The position numbers and the translations under genes were made by a program. From Clostridia bacterium (lineage in GTDB: Bacteria > Bacillota > Peptococcia > DRI-13 > SM3-B62), in NCBI GenBank assembly GCA_018433675.1, contig JAHDQS010000009.1, forward strand, positions 1 to 64,000: a stretch of DNA of 64,000 bases, written 5' to 3'. The notes beneath the pieces were generated by a model. The model did no database searches. It was given only the letters and a program-made list of their open reading frames with translations, and was not told where the DNA came from. Below are positions 35,091 through 42,883 of the stretch, piece after piece (within the stretch, counting starts at the first letter, position 1; every line of letters begins with the position of its first letter).

Positions 35091-35881
35091 TGTTAGAAAG
35101 AATCGTTGCACAGAAGAAAAAGGAGCTCGCTTTATTAAAAGAGCAAACACCCCTAGAAGTATTGGAAAACAAGGGCGAAGAAAAAGGCACAAATGGATTC
35201 GGAAAGAGACAGAGCCAGAGCTTTAGCGAAGCGATTCAAGGTAAAGGGGTAAGCCTGATTGCTGAGATGAAGAAGGCTTCGCCGTCAAAAGGGCTTTTGA
35301 AGAGTGAGTATGAACCTGCAAGGATTGCTCGTTGCTATGAAGAAAACGGGGCGGCGGCAATATCTGTTCTCACAGAGTCGGCGTTCTTTCTGGGAAGTTT
35401 GGAGCATCTGCGGGAGGTTCGGGAAACAGTCGAAATACCTCTATTGCGAAAGGATTTCGTTATTGATTCCTACCAGATATATGAGGCTTTTGCTTGTGGG
35501 GCTGATGTTGTTTTGTTGATTGCGGCTCTGTTGGAGGAAAAAGAATTGTTGCGGCTTAGGGAACTGGCGTTTGCCTTAGGGATGGAGTCGCTGGTAGAGG
35601 TTCATACAGAGGACGAGCTCAAAAAAGCAGTAGCCTGCGGGGCGAGGGTGCTGGGCATCAATAACCGGAATCTTACTACGTTTCAAACTGATTTAAACGT
35701 GACGTTGAGGTTAGCGGGGATGGTACCGGATTCCTGTTTGCTGGTAAGCGAGAGCGGCATTACCGGTGCTGCGGAGATTAAGGTTTTGGGAGAGGCGGGA
35801 GTAAATGCTGTCCTGGTGGGAGAGGCAATTATGAAAAGTCGCGACCTTTGCGCAAAGGTTCGGGAACTGTCGGGAAGGTGA
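35090..35881 (+). CDS. trpC: Indole-3-glycerol phosphate synthase
   Basis: Cyclises CdRP to indole-3-glycerol phosphate; 263-residue TIM barrel. Signatures: LIAEMKKASPSKG near residue 57-69 with the catalytic Lys, LLRKDFVIDSYQIYEA near 120, GINNRNL near 190 and LVSESGI near 222. ATG 35090 shares one base with the trpD stop. trpF follows after 5 nt. TrpC is the last enzyme before tryptophan synthase, whose genes are absent here. Confidence 0.95.
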   Translation: MLERIVAQKKKELALLKEQTPLEVLENKGEEKGTNGFGKRQSQSFSEAIQGKGVSLIAEMKKASPSKGLLKSEYEPARIARCYEENGAAAISVLTESAFFLGSLEHLREVRETVEIPLLRKDFVIDSYQIYEAFACGADVVLLIAALLEEKELLRLRELAFALGMESLVEVHTEDELKKAVACGARVLGINNRNLTTFQTDLNVTLRLAGMVPDSCLLVSESGITGAAEIKVLGEAGVNAVLVGEAIMKSRDLCAKVRELSGR

Positions 35882-35886
35882 CAAGG

Positions 35887-36510
35887 ATGCTTTGGATCAA
35901 GGTTTGCGGCATCACGAATATACAGGATGCTCAGGCTGCGGTGGCTGCAGGCGCTGATGCCGTGGGTTTTGTTTTGGCAGCAAGTAAAAGAAGAGTGTCT
36001 GAAGATATCGTCCGGGAGATTATCAAGGAGTTGCCTAATGGAATCGAAAAGATTGGTGTCTTTGTTGATGAAAAAGGGGAGACGGTAAAAAGGATAGCTT
36101 CTTATTGTGGTTTGACCGGCATACAATTGCATGGAGAGGAGTCTTCAGAGTATTGTCGAATGTTAAGCGAAGACGGATATAATGTAATTAAAGCCGTACG
36201 GGTAAAGGATAAAATCGATGAGCAGCAACTTAAGCCTTATCTTGATTTAAACGCTATCTTGCTTGATACTTATAAAACAGGGCAACTGGGCGGAACCGGA
36301 GAGGTTTTCGACTGGCGGGCGGTTTTGGTATATAATTGGGAAAATACGCCGTACATCCTGGCCGGAGGTCTTCATGCCGGAAACGTCGCAGAGGCCGTGA
36401 GGATTACTAAACCGTTCGGGGTCGATGTGAGCAGCGGAGTGGAAAAGGAACCAGGGAAAAAGGATTGCGAGAAACTGAGGGAATTTATCTATCAAGCAAG
36501 ACAGGCATGA
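35887..36510 (+). CDS. trpF: Phosphoribosylanthranilate isomerase
   Basis: Amadori rearrangement of PRA to CdRP; about 207 residues, TIM barrel. Catalytic Cys in IKVCGITNIQDA at the N-terminus, AVGFVLAASKRRVS near 30, GIQLHGEE near 80, and LAGGLHAGNVAEA near 155 with the phosphate loop VDVSSGVEKEPGKKD. Starts at ATG 35887 (AAGGTGACAAGG upstream) rather than inside trpC. Followed 35 nt later by an ECF transporter gene. Confidence 0.94.
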   Translation: MLWIKVCGITNIQDAQAAVAAGADAVGFVLAASKRRVSEDIVREIIKELPNGIEKIGVFVDEKGETVKRIASYCGLTGIQLHGEESSEYCRMLSEDGYNVIKAVRVKDKIDEQQLKPYLDLNAILLDTYKTGQLGGTGEVFDWRAVLVYNWENTPYILAGGLHAGNVAEAVRITKPFGVDVSSGVEKEPGKKDCEKLREFIYQARQA

Positions 36511-36545
36511 AAGAAATGTAAAGGCCGTGAAGGGAGAGAATGAGA

Positions 36546-37064
36546 ATGAAAAAATTTGACGTCAGGGAACTGGTTGCTGCGGGGTTAATGGCTGCCTTGG
36601 TGGTTGTCGGTACGATGCTGATCCAAGTTCCCACCCCTACCAGAGGATATATCCATATTGGCGATAGCATGGTCTATCTGTGTGGTGTGTTGTTAAACCC
36701 TTTAGCCGGCTTCCTCGCCGCAGCGGCAGGTTCATTTTTGGCCGATGTGTTTTCAGGTTATGGCGTTTATGCTCCGGTGAGTTTTGTTGTTAAGGGGCTT
36801 GATGCATTGGTAGTGGGTCTTTGCTACAAGAGGGTGGTAGCGGTTTACGGTGATAAAACGATAAAAAAGGCTTGGGCTTTTGCCGCTGGTGTTTTGTTGG
36901 GAGGAAGCATTATGGTCTTGGGATATCTTGCATATGAAACCTTTCTCTATGGGTTTTACGTTGCCGTATTAGGAATAGCGGGGAATATCACGCAAGCCTT
37001 GGGCGGCGGCTTATTGGCCTTTCCTTTGGTTCTGGCCTTGGGGAAAATAGGGGAGAGGTTTTAG
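36546..37064 (+). CDS. ECF-type transporter S component, probably for tryptophan or a precursor
   Basis: About 172 residues with six hydrophobic segments, in the ECF transporter substrate-binding (S) family. The N-terminal half shows ELVAAGLMAALVVVGTMLIQVPTP and GYIHIGDSMVYLCGVLLNPLAGFLAAAAGSFLADV, typical of S components. ATG 36546 is 9 nt after GGGAG; 36540 is closer to the site. As the last gene of the trp operon it plausibly imports tryptophan, indole or a related aromatic compound. It resembles in role B. subtilis TrpP. Its last 54 nt overlap the 3' end of convergent dinB. The energising T, A and A' subunits must be elsewhere. Confidence 0.8.
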   Translation: MKKFDVRELVAAGLMAALVVVGTMLIQVPTPTRGYIHIGDSMVYLCGVLLNPLAGFLAAAAGSFLADVFSGYGVYAPVSFVVKGLDALVVGLCYKRVVAVYGDKTIKKAWAFAAGVLLGGSIMVLGYLAYETFLYGFYVAVLGIAGNITQALGGGLLAFPLVLALGKIGERF

Positions 37065-38273
37065 CCCCAGCAGCTTAGAGCCTATACTTTGCTGTTTACC
37101 GCCGTTATAAAACACTCCCGCTTCGAGGAGAAAGCTGGCGCGTAAAAGGCAGGATTCTCCAAACTGATCTTTTACTTTATCAATGGCCTCGTAGAGCTTT
37201 TCCTCAGGATCAAAGAGGGAAAGCTGTCGGAACTTAGGTTGAACGAGTTTGCCCAGGGCAACTCCTAAGAGGCGTATGGGTTTGTTTGCCGGCCAGTGGC
37301 GGCGGAAAAGATTTTGAGCATGACGGTAGACGGGCCAGGGATAGTTCGTAGCATTTGCGAAGGTATGGGAGCGTGTCAGACCGGAAAAATCATCTCCCCG
37401 GACGTAAAGGGAGACGGTTCTGCCTTCGTAATTTCCGAGTCTGGCTCGCCTGCAGACTGCTTCGGACAGTTCCAGCAGGACGATGTCAATATCTTTTAAG
37501 CTGGTATAATCTTTAGGTAAAGTGATTTGGTGTCCGATACTTTTGACCATATCCGGCGTTTGAGGTTCTACCGGACTGCCATCGCGGCCGCAAGCGAATT
37601 CGTGCAGGCGTGCGCCGACAATACCAAAACGTTGACAAAGGAGATTTACCGGCGTTTTCGCCAAATCGCCGATGGTTCTGATACCCATGTTCCGCAGGTG
37701 TTTTTCCATGCGATGACCGACGCCGAAGAGCTTTCCGATATCTAAAGGCCAGAGGATTTGAGGGATGTCATTTTCGTTAATAATGGTCAAACCATCCGGT
37801 TTTTGCAGTCCGGCTGCCATTTTGGCAACAACTTTTGAAGGGCCTATTCCTACGGAACAAAGAATGCCGATTTCGTTTTTGATACGCTCTTTTATTGAAT
37901 GACCGATTTTGAGAGGTGAGCCCAGAACTTTTTCAGTTCCCGTAAGCTCGACGAATGCTTCGTCTATACTGAAGGGTTCTACCAGAGGACTGAAATCTTT
38001 CAGGATTGCGATGATGCGGTTGGAAAAGTCAAGATAGGCAGAATAATCGGGAGGACGAAGGATGGCCTCCGGACAGTAAAGCATAGCTTCCCAAATAGCC
38101 ATACCTGTTTTGACCCCTTTGTTTTTAGCCTCATAGCTGGCAGTGAGGATGATGCCATGACGCTTTTGCGGATCTCCGGCAATCAAGACAGGCAAATCCC
38201 GTAGTTGAGGTTCCAGTGCCTGGGTAACACTGGCGAAAAAGGCGTTCATATCAGCTAAAAGCACGGTACGCAT
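37011..38273 (-). CDS. dinB: DNA polymerase IV (Y-family)
   Basis: Error-prone translesion polymerase, 420 residues. Metal-binding LADMNAFFASV near residue 6-16, SIDEAFVEL near 103 with the catalytic Asp-Glu, and a helix-hairpin-helix region (LFGVGHRMEKHLRNMGIRTIGDLAK) near 180. The C-terminal little-finger domain is complete. ATG 38273 has AAGGAG upstream. A consensus LexA box covers the -35 region, so it belongs to the SOS regulon. Its 3' end overlaps the convergent ECF gene by 54 nt. Confidence 0.93.
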   Translation of the reverse strand: MRTVLLADMNAFFASVTQALEPQLRDLPVLIAGDPQKRHGIILTASYEAKNKGVKTGMAIWEAMLYCPEAILRPPDYSAYLDFSNRIIAILKDFSPLVEPFSIDEAFVELTGTEKVLGSPLKIGHSIKERIKNEIGILCSVGIGPSKVVAKMAAGLQKPDGLTIINENDIPQILWPLDIGKLFGVGHRMEKHLRNMGIRTIGDLAKTPVNLLCQRFGIVGARLHEFACGRDGSPVEPQTPDMVKSIGHQITLPKDYTSLKDIDIVLLELSEAVCRRARLGNYEGRTVSLYVRGDDFSGLTRSHTFANATNYPWPVYRHAQNLFRRHWPANKPIRLLGVALGKLVQPKFRQLSLFDPEEKLYEAIDKVKDQFGESCLLRASFLLEAGVFYNGGKQQSIGSKLLGLKPLPYFPQGQNQRKGQ

Positions 38274-38323
38274 AGGCTACGCTCCTTAAAATGCTTAAAA
38301 TGAAAAGTGAAGAGGGTAAGCCT

Positions 38324-38353
38324 AGTTTAGCACTGCGAACAAACGTTCGTCAA
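38324..38353 (-). promoter_or_regulatory. dinB promoter with LexA (SOS) box
   Basis: CGAACAAACGTTCG at 38336-38349 is a perfect match to the Gram-positive LexA box (GAAC-N4-GTTC). On the reverse strand it overlaps TTGACG (38353-38348) and the 18-nt spacer to TAAACT (38329-38324). LexA would block the polymerase until DNA damage. Confidence 0.88.
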
Positions 38354-38357
38354 GTAA

Positions 38358-38418
38358 GGGGTCAGGCTTGAAATATTCCCTTATTCCAGGAATAAGGGAA
38401 TATTTCAAGCCTGACCCC
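38358..38418. repeat. Palindromic element, copy 2
   Basis: 30-nt arms (38358-38387 and 38389-38418) pair perfectly around one A. Outer 15 nt identical to copy 1 (GGGGTCAGGCTTGAA); the inner stem has A-to-T with the matching change on the other arm. It sits between the diverging dinB and FAA hydrolase promoters. Confidence 0.85.
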
Positions 38419-38475
38419 ATGTTTTGTTAATATGATATAATTGTATAATTAGCAATCATGAAAGGGGTTTTGGCG

Positions 38476-39234
38476 ATGAAAATAGCTCGTTTTGAGGTTG
38501 AAGGGCGGATTGAATATGGGGAAGTTAAGGAGGACAAGGTTTATTTAATAGAAGGAAATATTTTTGGAAATTATCAGGTTACAAATAAATATTACGGTTT
38601 GAAAGAGGTAAAGTTGCTTGCCCCTGTAGTGCCAGGCAAAGTTATTTGCGTAGGTTTGAATTTTTTGTCGCATATCGGTGAGTATTCAAAAGATCCGAAA
38701 ATCCCGGAAGAACCTGTGCTTTTCTTGGTTTCGCCTTCGGCTGTTATCGGTCCACAGGAAAGCATTGTTCTGCCTTATCCCCGGCATGAAAACCATCATG
38801 AGGTGGAGTTAGCCGTTGTTATCGGCAAAGGGTGCAGAGATATTACAGAAGAAGAGGCTGCAAGCTACATATTAGGTTATACCTGTGGCAATGATGTATC
38901 AGATAGGGATTTGCAAAAGAAAGATAGGCAGTGGGGCCGGGCTAAGTCTTATCACACCTTTAAACCCTTAGGGCCATACATTGATACTGATGTCAATCCG
39001 AATAACTGTAGGTTGATATGCAGGGTAAACGGCGAGGTGCGACAAGACGGGACAACACGTGACATCATTAGAAATGCTCATTTTTTGGTAAGCTTTATTT
39101 CCCGGGTAATGACATTAAACCCCGGGGACGTTATCATGACGGGCACTCCGGATGGAGTGGGTCCGCTTGTACCGGGGGATGTTTGTGAGATAGAGATTGA
39201 GGGTATAGGGGTTTTGAGGAACCCTGTGAAATAA
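38476..39234 (+). CDS. Fumarylacetoacetate hydrolase-family protein
   Basis: About 252 residues with a C-terminal FAA-hydrolase fold. Metal ligands are the Glu pair in HHEVELAVVIGKG near residue 105 and the Asp in GNDVSDRDLQ near 141, followed by KSYHTFKPLGP and MTGTPDGVGPL. Members hydrolyse or isomerise acylpyruvates or decarboxylate oxaloacetate. The actual substrate is unknown. ATG 38476 has AAAGGGG upstream; two tandem TATAAT-like boxes (38436-38441, 38444-38449) lie ahead. Flanked on both sides by palindromic elements. Confidence 0.85.
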   Translation: MKIARFEVEGRIEYGEVKEDKVYLIEGNIFGNYQVTNKYYGLKEVKLLAPVVPGKVICVGLNFLSHIGEYSKDPKIPEEPVLFLVSPSAVIGPQESIVLPYPRHENHHEVELAVVIGKGCRDITEEEAASYILGYTCGNDVSDRDLQKKDRQWGRAKSYHTFKPLGPYIDTDVNPNNCRLICRVNGEVRQDGTTRDIIRNAHFLVSFISRVMTLNPGDVIMTGTPDGVGPLVPGDVCEIEIEGIGVLRNPVK

Positions 39235-39248
39235 CTGAAGGAAGAAGA

Positions 39249-39312
39249 AGGGGGTCAGGCTTGAAAAATTCACTTATTCTAGAATAAGTGAATTTTTCAA
39301 GCCTGACCCCCT
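39249..39312. repeat. Palindromic element, copy 3
   Basis: Perfect 64-nt palindrome with no loop base (arms 39249-39280 and 39281-39312). Outer 15 nt match copies 1 and 2; the inner stem differs (TTCACTTATT instead of TTCCCTTATT) with compensating changes opposite. Lies between the convergent FAA hydrolase and ferritin-like genes. Confidence 0.85.
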
Positions 39313-39323
39313 GTTTTACATCA

Positions 39324-39719
39324 TCAAAGATCAAGATAAAGGAGCCTCATGGCATTGGACTGATGTTCGACTATGCAGCCGAAAATCGAGTTGTGGTGGC
39401 AGGTTTCGGTTGCCAGATACAGTTCCTTGAGCAAATGGATTACCTGGAGTTCTTCTTTAAAGGCGTAACGCGCCGCTTCCATAAAATCGGCGAAAACGGG
39501 AACTTCCTCCAATATTTCGCCCAAGAGAGGCAGGGAGTTTCCTGTTAGGTCATTATACATCTTTGTTAAAATATCTTTGGTGTTTCTGACGGTTATAAGG
39601 TTTAGCTCAGTCATCCTGCGGGCTTCTTCGGTGGGTGCGTTCAACAGCATGTAGCCGTAAACAACCTCAAGCTCCATCAGTTCTTTTAAAAGGTATTTGA
39701 CGGGTGAGCAGTTGTTCAC
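39324..39719 (-). CDS. Helical ferritin-like protein
   Basis: 131 residues, almost entirely helical, resembling ferritin-like or spore-coat CotF/DUF2383-type bundles. Glu- and His-rich helices (KYLLKELMELEVVYGYMLLN, RYAFKEELQVIHLLKELYL, CHHNSIFGCIVEHQSNAMRL) suggest but do not prove a metal site. Ribosome site AAGGAGG just before the ATG. It diverges from the ger operon 185 nt upstream. It could be a sporulation protein. I cannot name it further. Confidence 0.6.
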   Translation of the reverse strand: MNNCSPVKYLLKELMELEVVYGYMLLNAPTEEARRMTELNLITVRNTKDILTKMYNDLTGNSLPLLGEILEEVPVFADFMEAARYAFKEELQVIHLLKELYLATETCHHNSIFGCIVEHQSNAMRLLYLDL

Positions 39720-39903
39720 CTTTTATCCTCCTTCCCTGATAGGTTTATCGCTTAAACCTGTATTTTAGGTACGTCCTCTTTATATGTTTATGCGACAACA
39801 GAAAAAGAGTGAGGGCATATTTTTTTTTAGTCTGTCAAAGAATAAAGGAAACACTTTAACCCGGTAAAAAAAGATACGGATCGTTGTAGGCAAAGGAGAA
39901 AAA

Positions 39904-41772
39904 ATGGCTAAGAGACAGGATAATGAAGGGGAAGGATTAAGTCAGGAAAAACAAGGGGGTCTGATTTCTAAGGGGATTAAAGCAGGCGTGAAGCTTTTGG
40001 TTTTTAAAGAAAAAACGCCGGTGGATAATTTTATCCTTGAAGGTGTTGACGAAAGAAAACAGGAGGAAAGACGAGAAGAAGAAGATGTGGCTGCTGTCCA
40101 TACAGCAAAGGATGATAAGACCGGGGAAAAAGCGCGGGCCAACAAGGGAAAGCTGCGGCAAAAAAAAAGTAAAAAGTGCAAAAAACCGATGCGGGTCAAA
40201 CGCTTGTCTGAGCAAAAAGGACCGATAACCCTTGACAATTTGCTTGTTTCTCCGGAATTGAAGGTTAATAAGGAATATCTTGAGACGATATTTTCTCTGC
40301 CGGAAAATAAGGATTTTGTTCTCAGGGATTTTAAAATATTTTCAGATAAGCCCACGGCTGCCTTCGCCTTGTTTATGGAGGGGATGGCGGATAGAAGCAC
40401 TATTAATGAAGGGGTCTTAAAACCGTTGATGCTGCTTGACGGAGGGCAGGACAGCAGTAACGATGTTACAGGTATTAAGATGGCCGAGTACATAAAAGAG
40501 CGCGTTGTTTACGGGAATCAGGTCGATATTATAGAAAAATACGAGGATATTGTTGAGAAGGTCAATTATGGTGGTACGGCTGTTTTTATCGATGGATGTC
40601 CTCGTTGTATCCTGGTGGAAACGAAGGGATGGGATAGAAGACCCATTGGGAAGTCTGAAACGGAACAGATCATTTGGGGTCCTCATGAGGCTTTCAATGA
40701 AACGCTGCGGAGCAATACGGGTTTAATAAGGAAGTCCATCAGGAACACAAATTTAATGACGGAATTGATCAAGGTAGGGGTACAAAACAGGACGGATGCA
40801 GCCGTGATGTATATGAAAAATATTGCCAATCCTCGTTTGGTTGAGGAGGTAAAACGCCGTATCGAAGCGGTAAAATCAGATTATGTGGGGGAGTCCGGAA
40901 TGTTGGAGCAGTTTATTGAGGATCACCCCTTTATGCCGGTTCCTCAGATTTTGGCTACGGAAAGGCCTGACCGCGTCGTTACCTACATCTTGGAAGGCAA
41001 GGTGGCGATTTTGATTGACGGTAACCCTCATGTTCTGATAGTACCAACAACCTTTTTTTCCTTGCTGCAAACGTCGGAGGATTATTATCTGCGATTGCCC
41101 TATGGAAATATACTGCGTGTGCTGAGAGTCGGGGCAATGTTTATTGCTACGACCTTACCGGCGGTGTATGTGGCCATAACGACCTTTCACCAAGAGATGA
41201 TCCCCACAGATTTAATACTGGCGATTGCCGCGGCAAGGGAAACCGTTCCTCTCCCGACGGTGGTTGAGGTGTTTATGATGGAGTTCGCTTTTGAGTTGAT
41301 TCGGGAGGCAGGTCTGCGCGTTCCCGGAGTTATCGGAAATACTCTGGGGATCGTGGGGGCTTTGATCTTAGGACAGGCCGCGGTCCAGGCCGGGATCGTC
41401 AGTCCTATTTTGATAATAATCGTGGCCGTGACAGGGCTGGCTTCGTTTACAATACCAAACTATTCGATGGCTTTTGCGCTGCGGGGTATCCGTTTTGCGT
41501 TTACTGCTTTGGCCGCAGTTTTTGGTTTTTTAGGAGTTTCGGCTGCCTTTTTTGTTATTTTGACTTCTCTGGCAAGTATGAAGTCCTTTGGGGTTCCCCT
41601 TCTTGTCCCGAAAGGGCCTAAAACCAAGACAGAAAGCGATGTTGTCCTGCGAGGCCCTGTGTGGTCCATGGAGGAAAGACCGGACTATCTGGATACCTTG
41701 AATAGGAGGAGACAGCCTAGAATCAGCAGAAAGTGGACGGTGGAAAGCGGGAAAAGGGGTGATGATAATTAA
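39904..41772 (+). CDS. gerA: Spore germinant receptor subunit A
   Basis: GerA/SpoVAF-family membrane protein, 622 residues, sensing germinants at the spore inner membrane. The N-terminus is an unusually long, charged, Lys/Glu-rich extension (about residues 1-105), then the soluble domain with AVFIDGCPRC near 230 and ILIDGNPHVLIVPTTFFSLL near 370. The transmembrane part carries the family motif ETVPLPTVVEVFMMEFAFELIREAGLRVPGVIG near 440-473. AAAGGAGAAAA precedes the ATG. It overlaps gerB by about 10 nt. The exact receptor type (GerA, B, K) cannot be assigned. Confidence 0.93.
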   Translation: MAKRQDNEGEGLSQEKQGGLISKGIKAGVKLLVFKEKTPVDNFILEGVDERKQEERREEEDVAAVHTAKDDKTGEKARANKGKLRQKKSKKCKKPMRVKRLSEQKGPITLDNLLVSPELKVNKEYLETIFSLPENKDFVLRDFKIFSDKPTAAFALFMEGMADRSTINEGVLKPLMLLDGGQDSSNDVTGIKMAEYIKERVVYGNQVDIIEKYEDIVEKVNYGGTAVFIDGCPRCILVETKGWDRRPIGKSETEQIIWGPHEAFNETLRSNTGLIRKSIRNTNLMTELIKVGVQNRTDAAVMYMKNIANPRLVEEVKRRIEAVKSDYVGESGMLEQFIEDHPFMPVPQILATERPDRVVTYILEGKVAILIDGNPHVLIVPTTFFSLLQTSEDYYLRLPYGNILRVLRVGAMFIATTLPAVYVAITTFHQEMIPTDLILAIAAARETVPLPTVVEVFMMEFAFELIREAGLRVPGVIGNTLGIVGALILGQAAVQAGIVSPILIIIVAVTGLASFTIPNYSMAFALRGIRFAFTALAAVFGFLGVSAAFFVILTSLASMKSFGVPLLVPKGPKTKTESDVVLRGPVWSMEERPDYLDTLNRRRQPRISRKWTVESGKRGDDN

Positions 41773-42883
41773 GACCACAAAGTTGGGCTATTCCGAGGCT
41801 GCGGGGTTGGCTTTGGTATTCATTGGGACAAAGGCTTTTTTGGGTTACCCTCGGTTGATTTCCCAACTCGGTTTTACGGCAGGATGGCTGATTATTTTAA
41901 TAAGTGTGTTTGTAAGTATGGGTTTTTGGTTGATTCTCAGTGCCCTTTTAGCAAAATACCCGGGAGAATCCTTGCTTGCAATCAATGAAAAGGTAATGGG
42001 GTCCAAAATAGGGCTGGGTATAAATATGTTATTGTTCGTTTACATTATGTTGAGTACGGGATCGCTATTAAGGCAATTCAGTGAGGCGGTCATCTTAACG
42101 GCTTTGCCGGAAGCCCCGGTTAGCGCTGTAGCCGTTCTTTTTCTTATTCCGGCTTGGATGGCAGCTCATTTGGGATTAGAGGCGATAAGCCGCAGCACTT
42201 ATATTTCTCTGCCCTTCATTCTTGTCGGCGTATTGGTTGTCTTGCTTTCCTTGTATCCTTATTGGAATATTGAAGAGTTGTATCCTATTTTAGGAGCAGG
42301 TTTAGGTCCTGTCGTTAAGTACGGATTTTTAAATTCGTCTGTCTTTGGCGAGGTAATTATTCTTGCGATTTTAGCCTCATATTTTTCCTTTCGAACGAAG
42401 ACTTTGAGAAAAGTGGGGCTCTTTTCCCTCGTTTTTGTCGGTATCTATTTTATCCTGATTGCTATTGTTTATTTAATGGTCATCCCTATGCCGATGGCAA
42501 CCGAAAGCATAGCTCCGTTTTACCAGTTGTCACGTGCGATTTATTTGGGCAGATACTATCAGCGGTTGGAGTCCGCCTTTGTCATCTTCTGGACCTTTAC
42601 TGCCTATTTAAGACTTGCTATTGGAGTGATGGTCGTGGCACTCATTATTCGTGATTCGTTTAAAATACCTTATTATCAGCCTGTCCTGCCGGCAATATCC
42701 ATGATTGTTTTTAGTTTGGCCCTCACTCCTGTTGATTTTTTGCAGGCTATAGAATTCGAAGGAGGTTTTAGATTACCCTATGGTTGGGTTGTAAGTTTTG
42801 CTGTTCCATGTGCGGTATGGGGTGTTGCCGTACTGACAGGAAAGGCGGGAAGGGGTAAGGAGTATGACGAGAAAAAGGAGTAG
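41762..42883 (+). CDS. gerB: Spore germinant receptor subunit B (permease-like)
   Basis: About 373 residues with ten transmembrane segments, amino-acid-permease-like (APC superfamily) GerAB family. Near the N-terminus SEAAGLALVFIGTKAFLGYPRLISQLG matches the family start. Likely holds the germinant pocket. ATG 41762 or GTG 41759 may be used, with AAAGGGG just ahead. Overlaps gerA by about 10 nt and gerC by 20 nt, so the three subunits are translated together. Confidence 0.9.
   Translation: MIIKTTKLGYSEAAGLALVFIGTKAFLGYPRLISQLGFTAGWLIILISVFVSMGFWLILSALLAKYPGESLLAINEKVMGSKIGLGINMLLFVYIMLSTGSLLRQFSEAVILTALPEAPVSAVAVLFLIPAWMAAHLGLEAISRSTYISLPFILVGVLVVLLSLYPYWNIEELYPILGAGLGPVVKYGFLNSSVFGEVIILAILASYFSFRTKTLRKVGLFSLVFVGIYFILIAIVYLMVIPMPMATESIAPFYQLSRAIYLGRYYQRLESAFVIFWTFTAYLRLAIGVMVVALIIRDSFKIPYYQPVLPAISMIVFSLALTPVDFLQAIEFEGGFRLPYGWVVSFAVPCAVWGVAVLTGKAGRGKEYDEKKE

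Noticed and set aside
36510-36546. Third TRAP-like site before the ECF gene
   Set aside because: GAG/AAG triplets are present but not at a regular spacing, so ordinary ribosome-site purines explain them.
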